Shown here piece after piece: positions 56,847-64,000 of a stretch of 64,000 bases of DNA. Position 1 is the stretch's first letter. Every line of letters begins with the position of its first letter. The stretch is taken from NCBI GenBank assembly GCA_907163345.1, contig CAJQUN010000220.1:490001-554000 (forward strand), written 5' to 3'. The position numbers were made by a program, and so were the translations under genes. Under the pieces are notes generated by a model that worked only from the letters and a program-made list of their open reading frames with translations, searched no databases and was not told the origin of the DNA. This stretch comes from Haberlea rhodopensis (Eukaryota > Streptophyta > Magnoliopsida > Lamiales > Gesneriaceae).

Positions 56847-57181
56847 CGGCGAGATTTCAGTGTGTTAACTATCCTTACAAAACCTCAAAACTCTACACTG
56901 CCAAAAAATTCTCTGCGTTTTGCAACAAAGTGGTCCTTTTTCTGTATTCTTCCTGAGAAACTCGTCAACTTGTAATTTGTTGTAGCCGACCTTCCAAGAA
57001 AATACAACCGTGATTCTTGGATTTTGAGTACCTATTCACTTTCCTTTTTGCACACTGATACACTTTTATTTCCTAAATCTCACCAAGATTCTTCCAATAT
57101 CTCACTCCCTCTTACAGAAAATCTCTATATAGCTCCTGTAACTTCTGAATTCTGAGGCATAAACTTTGAAGATTTGTGACA

Positions 57182-58180
57182 ATGGATCAAAGCTTCTTAT
57201 GGCCCTTGAAGCGCACGGAGCACAAAAAAGTCACCAAAAAGTTCATTAAAGCACACTCTAAAGAGAACCTCAGACAGCAAATTAACGCAGACACCACAAA
57301 TTTGCAGGAGCAGAAAAATCTACAAGCCCCAAAAACTGTACGAGTATCAGTCATTGATCCAGATGCCACCGATTCCTCCGATGATGAAGAGCAGATTTTT
57401 CCAAGAAAACGTGTAAAAACATACGTAAGCGAAATCATAATGGTCGCGGAACTCAATACTGTACAGAATCCCCAGCCGAAACCCAAGCCCATGAAGGCTA
57501 AAGAAGTTCCGATGGTCATGCAAGGCGGCACCCGGAAGTTCCGTGGAGTCAGGCGACGCCCGTGGGGAAAGTGGGCGGCTGAAATAAGGGACCCTTCGAG
57601 AAAGATCAGGCTTTGGCTGGGTACCTACGCCACGGCGGAAGAAGCCGCGATGGTTTACGACAACGCCGCTATCAAACTGCGGGGACCGGATGCTTTAACC
57701 AACTTCTCCACCCCGCCGCCTCCGCCTTATTCGCCGGAGAACGATGTGCCGTCAGTTTCTAGCTACGATTCCGTTGATGAGTCGCAAAATTTATCCTCGC
57801 CAACATCTGTTCTCCGGTTCAGAAGCATGAGCGAAGATACTGAACCCACTAAATCCGTAGATTTGCAGTCATCGGATGATTCGAAAAGCCATTTTAAGCA
57901 AGCTTCAGAGGGTGAAGGGGAAACAATTGCAATACCAGATTCCTGGAATGAAGGCCTTTTGCCAATGGACAGTTCATTTTTAGAACATTTCTTCAACTTC
58001 GAACCTCAGGATCAGACATTATTCGAAAAATCACATGATTTTTTCAGTGATTCAGTGACTTTGGAGAACACCCCAGAACCAAATTTTGGAGGGTTGAATG
58101 ATTCGTTTCAAGATTTTAATTCATTCGACGTGGATGATTATTTTCAGGACGGTGGCGATTTTGAACTTCTGGCATTATGA
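57182..58180 (+). CDS. AP2/ERF transcription factor, cytokinin response factor (CRF/Pti6-like)
   Basis: Single exon, 332 codons from ATG 57182 (MDQSFLWPLK). Residues 10-21 (KRTEHKKVTKKF) and 51-70 (KTVRVSVIDPDATDSSDDEE) form the CRF-specific N-terminal region, which in CRFs mediates interaction with each other and with phosphotransfer proteins. Basic FPRKRVK at 73-79 may be nuclear targeting. The AP2/ERF DNA-binding domain spans 119-175 (KFRGVRRRPWGKWAAEIRDP...RLWLGTYATAEEAAMVYDNAA), with ERF-type WAAEIRDP. SSPTSVL at 205-211 is the conserved CRF motif, a likely MAP-kinase-type site. The C-terminus is acidic with aromatic residues (FLEHFFNFEP, DVDDYFQDGGDFELL), consistent with activation. It would act in the nucleus on GCC-box-like targets in cytokinin and stress responses. 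Length and layout match the Arabidopsis CRF3/CRF4 group. No break is seen. Stop TGA at 58178-58180. Confidence 0.95.
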   Translation: MDQSFLWPLKRTEHKKVTKKFIKAHSKENLRQQINADTTNLQEQKNLQAPKTVRVSVIDPDATDSSDDEEQIFPRKRVKTYVSEIIMVAELNTVQNPQPKPKPMKAKEVPMVMQGGTRKFRGVRRRPWGKWAAEIRDPSRKIRLWLGTYATAEEAAMVYDNAAIKLRGPDALTNFSTPPPPPYSPENDVPSVSSYDSVDESQNLSSPTSVLRFRSMSEDTEPTKSVDLQSSDDSKSHFKQASEGEGETIAIPDSWNEGLLPMDSSFLEHFFNFEPQDQTLFEKSHDFFSDSVTLENTPEPNFGGLNDSFQDFNSFDVDDYFQDGGDFELLAL

Positions 58181-59576
58181 TTTAGAGCCAATTTTCCATT
58201 TATGGGCAATTTTGAGAATCAATTTCTTTTCCATAATTAGAGAGTGAGTTAACTTTGTTTATTTATACGCATTTTTCTAGCAATATATCATTCAAAGTTG
58301 TAGTGTCATGTATTCTTTTTATATATATAGTTTGAAAAATGATTTTGGATAATATTTCTTTTTAATTTATATGTTTTTAAAAAAACTATTTTTTTCCAGA
58401 ATAACATTTAATCACATAAAAAGTAAATATCAAACAAAATAAAAAGATAGAAAAAATGATATATCAAATATAGATAGACCATTTTGTGAAATAATATCCC
58501 ATAAGAAATCAACAACAAAAAAAAAAACATTGGAGATGTACTCTATAATAAGTGATATCCTATTATGCACTAATACTATTAAAAACCACTCGATGCAATG
58601 TCGTATACTTCTAGAACACCAACACTCATCGGACACTGCGTGAACACGTGTCGGAGATGCTACGTGACGTGTCCTTAATTTTTTTAAAAGAATAAAATTG
58701 GACACCCATCTGACGCTCCCATCAAAATCTGACAACCGTATCGGGCACAGTCGGTGGACGTGTGTCCGACACATAAAGAGCACTTTTGTGGGTTAATTGT
58801 ACAATTTAGAATTTTTTGGCTAAATGAAATTTGGGCGTGTTAGTTGAACTTTATGTTAAATGAAGTAATATATATTTAATGTTAGTATGTGTGATACTGT
58901 GATTATTTCAGTAACATGCATTTATTTATATTGAATTCAGTAAGAATATTTTTGGTGTTATCTTTTATTTGGACGTGTGTTGTAAACTTTTTGTTAGTTG
59001 AAATTATATGTATTTGGTGTTAGTATGAGTGATACTATGATGATTCCAGTGACATGCATTTATTTATGCTTCTTGAATTTAGAAAAAATATTTTTGTTGC
59101 TTTTACATGATTTTAGAATTTTAAAAATATAGAAGTTACTATTTTGTAATATATTTCATGTATAATGCATACATAAATATAAAATATATAAGTGTGTCCA
59201 ACTGTAAAAATTCGTATCACCATGTTCACATCATATCAATATCGCCGTGTATGGTCCATCATCATAAGTGAATCATTATCCTTCACTCTAATTTTGTATA
59301 CATTCGGTCAAACTAGAGTTTGTCTATTATTTTTTCTCAAATTTTGGAGTAAAAAGAGATAATCTTGTTTCTTAAAAAAAAAAAAGAAGAAGAAGAAAGA
59401 AAGATTCTTGTGATTGTCATCCCACCTGGCATTCTACTTCGAAAGAACAATAAAATGTAGGCGTGATTTGCGGTTGTTTCTAGTTGACCAAGTCCCATTT
59501 AACAACTATTTAGCGTGAATTAAAACACGCGGAAAACATCTAATGAATTGGCCAAAAGAAAATTATGTTTTCCACA
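58181..59576. other. Downstream intergenic region
   Basis: 3' flank of the CRF gene; T-rich, without a clear AATAAA. Around 58600-58790 lies a segment with repeated GACACGTGTC/GTCCGACAC-like motifs, a pattern of dispersed plant repeats. The minus-strand frame 58430-58783 crosses it and shows no recognisable protein. Confidence 0.5.
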
Positions 59577-61130
59577 CTTGTTTTTCTATAAATAATTTTA
59601 AAAAAAATAAATTAAAAAATACTATATTTTTAAAATATTTACAAAGCTACCTAAAACGCCAAAGAAGACGGTGGCTAAAATATTTGTGAGTGGCCGCCTA
59701 TTGTACAGGCTGCCACTCACAAATTGAGCCTCATTTTTTAATTTTTAATTTTTAATTTTTTAATTATTATTAATTATATAAATTATAAATAATATAATAT
59801 AACTATTATTTAGTAAATTAATAATAATATAATTATTTTATTTATTAAATAATTATTATAAAAAATAAAATTAATAGAGGGATCATCAATATTTGGGGAG
59901 TAGATAAGATTTATATGAAATTAAATTTTATTTTATTTTATATATAATGTTTATAAAATGTATATTTTTGTATAAAACTAATTGTCAAATTCCAGAGTTG
60001 TTTTTTTTTATCTAGGGGTCTTCTGTTATTATTGGAGGCCAATGATTTTTTTAAATGTCAAAATATAATTTTAGAGGATGTAAATAATAATTTTTGATAA
60101 ATTAATTTTTAATTAAATATACATATTTAAATATACAGTAATAATACATATATAATTATTATTAATAATATATAATTCTTTAGTTATTTATTATATATAA
60201 TTAAATAATTAATAATATAATAAGTGGCCACGTGATGTTATTGAGGGGCTGCCAATACTATTGGTTGCCCCTCACTTAGTTGAAATTGATTTCCCCAATA
60301 TATTAAGTTCTTTATTATACGTAATATATAATTTTGTGATCACCCAAAATATACATTATTATAATATAATTATATTTAAGTTAAATTTTATGTGTATTAT
60401 CCATTATTATAATGATAATATAATATTAATACTCAGATCCCTACACTGTGGAAGTAGATCTGATCAGTGGATGTTGAGGGTCGTTGAAATAAGCAGGGGC
60501 GGACACAGAATTTATGGGAAGGGGGGCAAAAAAAATTAAAAAAAAAAATTAGATGCCAAAGTTTTTTTTAGGGGTCAAAATATAATTTACAGGGATGTAA
60601 AAAGTACTTTTTGACACTCATTTAAAAAATTACTTTTTGCATCCTCTTAATTTATATTTTGACCTCTAAAAATTTTTTTGGCCCCAAATCATAGCTGGTG
60701 GCCTCGAGATAAAAAAAACTCTAAAATTGACTCATTTTTATACAAAGTATATCATTATATAAAATTATATATAAAATAAAATAAAACTTAATTTCATATA
60801 AATCTTATCAGCTTGTCAAATCTACTGGCCAAGTGTAACCGATCCCCCTACTATTTTTATTTTTTATAATAATTATTTAATATATTAATTAATTATATTA
60901 TTATTAATTTACTAAATAATAGTTATATTATATTATTTATAATTTAATTAATATTGAGGGTGATGGTGGCCCCTCAATTGTGAGTTGCCTCCTGTACAAT
61001 AGACGGCCACTCATAAATGTTGTAGTCGCCGTCTCCTTTGGTGTTTTAGGGTAGTTTGTAAATATTTTTTAAACACCGTATTTTTTAAACTTAAATTTTT
61101 TTGAATTATTTTTTATAAAAACCCTTTCCA
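59577..61130. mobile_element. Fold-back (long inverted repeat) element
   Basis: The left arm from about 59577 (TTTACAAAGCTACC, AAAACGCC, GTGAGTGGCCGCC, TTGTACAGGCTGCCACTCAC) is matched in reverse by the right arm to about 61130 (CCTGTACAATAGACGGCCAC, GTCTCCTTTGGTGTTTTAGG, AGTTTGTAAATATT). Inner blocks near 59880-60015 and 60700-60860 are also mutually inverted, so arms reach several hundred bp. A short inner hairpin GAGGGGCTGCC...GGTTGCCCCTC is at 60242-60272. No transposase frame. Probably a non-autonomous DNA transposon; exact ends and duplication not fixed. Confidence 0.65.
60491..60690. repeat. CAGGGGCGGAC-type transposon end within the fold-back element
   Basis: CAGGGGCGGACACAGAATT resembles a common terminal sequence of plant hAT-type miniature elements. 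It is followed by an inner inverted pair (GGGGTCAAAATATAATTTA and TAATTTATATTTTGACC). A nested short element is possible. Confidence 0.3.
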
Positions 61131-61160
61131 CTTGTCTTCATCACCATTTCAAGATCATCC

Positions 61161-61230
61161 ATTTGATATGTTATTATTGAGTTAGATCAAATAATATTTG
61201 ATATGTTATTATTGAGTTAGATCAAATAAT
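61161..61230. repeat. Perfect 35-bp tandem duplication
   Basis: The unit beginning ATTTGATATGTTATTATTG at 61161-61195 is repeated exactly at 61196-61230. Confidence 0.95.
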
Positions 61231-61790
61231 AAACATGTGTCAGGGTTGAGCCAAACATTTTTATCAGGGTGCCGAAAGCAATTGATGGAAGCCAATAATT
61301 CAATGGTAATAAGGGGGATTTATGATTGTTTTTCTAAAGTGCTAAGCTTTTTATCAGTTAAAAAGCAGATTTTGAGCGTTTGCTTTTCTTGTTTCTGTTG
61401 CTTCTCTAAAAAAGAACATAAAAGTAAAAGCAGAGAAGCTAGTCATGGGATGATTCCGATTGCTTTAAGTTGAGCGATTTTGTAATAAAATAAAGTTTAT
61501 TATGGTGTTTTATTTTAATAACTAACACTCAAAAATTTTACTTATGTGTTATGATATTGTCAGATCAGTTTGTGTTGTTGTCACATTGATTTCCATGTTA
61601 AATTCATGAAAATTGCTTTGGCAGCAACAAAACATTTCTCTTGGATATTTATAAGTAATTTTTTTCCAACTTTAAATAAACAACATAAGTATTTCAAATA
61701 AGCAATCTAAAAAAACAATAATGGGCTTGGATATTTAAGGTTAATTATTGTAGGGAATGGCTCATAATTGAAGTCATTAGATACAAAAAC

Positions 61791-61825
<35 letters not shown>

Positions 61826-62480
61826 CATCGATGAGTCAAGAGTTTTTAAGTACGTTTTTTTAAAATAGAAGCAATTTCATATTGTATATTAGCTAGTAAG
61901 AATGATAATTTTTTTTATCTATTACCTTGTTTTTGGTTCGATTTTGTAACAATGAATGAATATGCGAAAAATAAACGAACATCAAGTTTTTACGTGGAAT
62001 CTCAAAATATGGGGAAAAACCACGGGACCTAATCCAGTATAAATTCCACTATAAACAAGTGTGTGATTTACAGTGTCTCCTTTATAAGAAATGAGCTAAG
62101 AAATGAAAATGGTGAAGGGGGAAGACCTCGGCTGCTGCTTGTTCTTGAGGAGGAAGGAGATATGCTCTCTTCCCCCCCCAAGAAAGAGGTGTTGGCATCC
62201 CTCATGCCCTCTCAACCCTCCTGACTGCTCTCTCACGGAAAATGTCTCCTTGGTTGGTGAGAGTTATCTGGTATTTATATGAGAATGGAGGAGACAACCT
62301 GTAACTACCTACCCAAGATCTATGGGACATTGTCTGATGCTGAAGGCAGGGGTCAGAGTCTCAGTGATAGGGACCACAGACAACTATTGCACTCTTTGTA
62401 CAATTTCTGTAGCTTTTAAGATATTATTCGTATACGGAGATATGTTATGTGCATATGATATATGAGATCACTCGTCAGGT
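61231..62480. other. Gene-free region with dispersed repeats
   Basis: 61330-61720 resembles the repeat at 255-580 in the same orientation. (TAA)n is at 61791-61824. From about 61995 a block with ACGTGGAATCTC, GGGGAAAAACCACGGGACC and TAAATTCCACTATAA resembles a motif series I have seen in plant LTR-type repeats. No supported gene. Confidence 0.4.
61791..61824. repeat. (TAA)n microsatellite
   Basis: About eleven uninterrupted units. Confidence 0.95.
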
Positions 62481-62750
62481 GTAGATCTTCCTGGAGGCCG
62501 ACCTGGGGGTGCCGAGGTGGAGGTCATCCTCGAGGCCGACATGGGTGGCCAAGGTGGAGGTCATCCTCGCGGCCGAGCTGAGGTGGCCGAGGTGGAGATC
62601 TTCCTGAGGACGAGCTGGGGTGGCCGAGGTGAAGATCTTCCTGAGACCGACCTAGGGGTGGCCATGGTAGAGGTCATCCTCGCGACCGAGCTGAGGTGGC
62701 GAGGTGGAGATCTTCCTGAGGCCGACCTGGGGGTGTCCATGGTAGAGGTC
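62481..62750. repeat. 37-38 bp GC-rich minisatellite, seven units
   Basis: Units start GT(G/A)GA(G/A)(A/G)TC(T/A)TCCT and continue G(A/C)CGA(C/G)CTG..GGTGGCC(G/A)(A/T)G. Consecutive units fall near 62481, 62517, 62554, 62592, 62629, 62667 and 62704. The plus-strand frame 62517-62795 is only a translation of the repeat. Confidence 0.92.
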
Positions 62751-62867
62751 TTGCCCAAATCAGGTCTTGTAGAGTCCATATTTTTACTAGGGTAACATCA
62801 GTATCCCCCCTCTAGTCGAGCTAGTGTAACGCTGTCTCAATTGTTTGGGTATTATGGCAAGACCTGA

Positions 62868-64000
62868 TGTGATGACCTGGGATTATAGATGTTAATCCCG
62901 GAGTATTAATAAACCCTAAAGTTTTATGCGTGGCAATTTGGAGTTTAATCGCGGTGTTGGGCCTCCCGAGCTCGTCTATTTGGGCAGTTGGGATCGTTGG
63001 ATCCCGAGGTTGAGATTGTATTCTCATTTCGGTGAAAAACCTATGAGTTGAGTTTTTAGTGTGACTCGGGATCTGGGGTGCTTTGTGTGGGCACCAGTAG
63101 GGGGTTTTGAAGTTAGAGAGAGGATTTTTGAAAACAGATGATTTTTAATGAATCATGATGTATTTGTGGGGCTATTAGTATTTCAGGGTATTTTTGCTAT
63201 AAATACCAGTTGAACCCGAGATTTTAATTATTGGAAGCCTTTTCTTCACCTTGCCCGCCTCTCTCTCTCTCTCTCCCCGTCTGCACCATTCCCGTCTCCC
63301 TCGACCCTTGTCGCTTCAAGCCGTGCGCCCGCCGCCATCCGGCGCGTCCGACCCACCATCGGCTTCGTCTCTTCCAGGCGCACCTTTCCATACCAAGAAT
63401 TTGAAGTTTCGTCGAGAATCGCGTTCGGATTTGCCAGAAAAGCGCAGGGGTTCGAAATTTCGAATCTGTCCGATTTGGGGCTCGATTTTTGGTATGTTTT
63501 TGGGACTTTTCTTCAGACGTTTTTGGGGCGTTTTGTGCTGTTGTTGGGTCGAAATTTCATACTTTGTGGTTCAAAAATTTGTTGCCAATTGGTTCGAAAT
63601 TGTGTTGGGTTTTTTTCGAAAATCTTGCTGATTTTTTTGGATAAATTCTTATGCTTCACATGGTTCAGTTTGGTGATGCTTATGGTTCGAATTTTTCCCT
63701 GTATGCGTGAGGGTTTGAGTTCGAAAATTGGGGTTTTGGCAGGAGGGGCGATTATTCATGTTGTTGATCGATTAATTCATATTTTAGTTGAATTATGGTG
63801 CTTAATTGGGTTCGAATTGTGATGTTAGGGTTCGAAAATTGAAGGGGGATTCTTGAACAATTTTCGTTGATGTCTCATTCGTATATGAGAGCATTTGTGA
63901 AATGCATAATGTATTTTGACTGCATTGGAAAATTGTGCGTATGGTGATATATATGTGGTTGATATAGCTAAGGAACGACCAAATCTTGATATCGCCGCCA
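62868..64000 (+). mobile_element. LTR of the outer-element family, running off the window
   Basis: Begins TGTGATGACCTGGG and follows the solo LTR (6149 onward) block by block: GTTAATCCCGG, GGGATCGTTGGATC, GAGATTGTATTCTCAT, GTGAAAAACCTATGAGTTG, AAAACAGATGATTTTTAATG, TATTTGTGGGG. The sequence after about 63240 diverges (CT microsatellite 63258-63278, then a GC-rich leader). The CGATCG array position is not clearly reached. Whether it is solo or the 5' LTR of a full element cannot be seen here. Frames at 63251-63631 and 63475-63822 lie in the LTR and are not genes. Confidence 0.75.
63198..63205 (+). promoter_or_regulatory. LTR TATA box (edge LTR)
   Basis: TATAAATA in TTTTTGCTATAAATACCAGTTG, aligned with TATATATACCAGTTGG at 6477 of the solo LTR. 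Confidence 0.6.

Noticed and set aside
57176..57181. Earlier GTG start for the CRF gene
   Set aside because: Nuclear plant genes start at ATG. The first ATG at 57182 gives a protein that begins like other CRFs.
58430..58783. 117-codon minus-strand frame near the CRF gene
   Set aside because: It crosses a dispersed repeat with GACACGTGTC-type motifs, has no recognisable domain, and its distal part is low-complexity.
62517..62795. 92-codon plus-strand frame
   Set aside because: It is a direct translation of the 37-bp minisatellite; a matching frame exists on the other strand (62561-62779).
63251..63822. 126- and 115-codon frames at the right edge
   Set aside because: Both lie in the leader/U5 part of an LTR of the outer family. 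Overlapping frames with no conserved motif.

Overview
This is plant nuclear DNA, very probably from a eudicot (asterid/Lamiales-like is my guess). It is AT-rich and intron-style, with no bacterial gene packing. It carries one intact host gene, a single-exon AP2/ERF transcription factor of the cytokinin response factor (CRF) type at 57182-58180. About 51 kb of the window (3661-55000) is a stack of LTR retrotransposons inserted into one another.

Layout. 1-3250 is AT-rich spacer with short dispersed repeats. At 3255-3660 and 55006-55710 are the two halves of an older element with inverted, CCG-rich ends (hAT-like, tentative), split by the stack. The outer shell of the stack is a minus-strand Ty3/gypsy-type element (3661-55000, target duplication ACTAT). 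It has no coding capacity and its interior is built of tandem repeats. Its 3' LTR was hit by element 2 (5453-27016, minus, TSD GATTC), a decayed chromovirus. Element 2 in turn carries three later insertions: a solo LTR of the outer family (6149-8647, TSD AATGT), chromovirus element 3 (10575-19948, plus, TSD TACTA) and an Athila/Tat-like solo LTR (22657-24209, TSD AATAG). The outer interior was also hit by a nearly intact Ty1/copia Sirevirus-like element (28341-40472, minus, TSD TAATC) and by chromovirus element 4 (42915-51529, plus, TSD ATCGC). Each boundary was fixed by reading TG...CA ends plus a perfect 5-bp duplication. From 55 kb onward are the CRF gene, a 1.5-kb fold-back element, a 37-bp minisatellite and, at the right edge, another LTR of the outer family that leaves the window.

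How the parts work together. Elements 2, 3 and 4 share a gag-protease-RT-RNaseH-integrase-chromodomain plan, an initiator-Met tRNA primer site and a GAGGACGAAAT motif before the polypurine tract, but all are broken by frameshifts, stops or deletions. The copia element has open gag and pol frames, near-identical LTRs and a third, 905-codon frame downstream of pol. That frame is not a recognisable envelope gene.

The most interesting signals run across families. (1) Dense arrays of the palindrome GCGATCGATCGC (or TCGATCGATCGA) sit in all ten inspected gypsy LTR copies, covering five families. Copy number differs between the two LTRs of one element. (2) A conserved TGTAG-(about 61-76 nt)-GTACGT...ACGTACG block inside the chromovirus LTRs looks like a small exon, and a matching acceptor lies 1-2 nt before the gag ATG. 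This suggests a spliced leader that would remove the primer-binding site. (3) The copia accessory ORF. All identity and age statements were made by eye; no alignment or database search was run.
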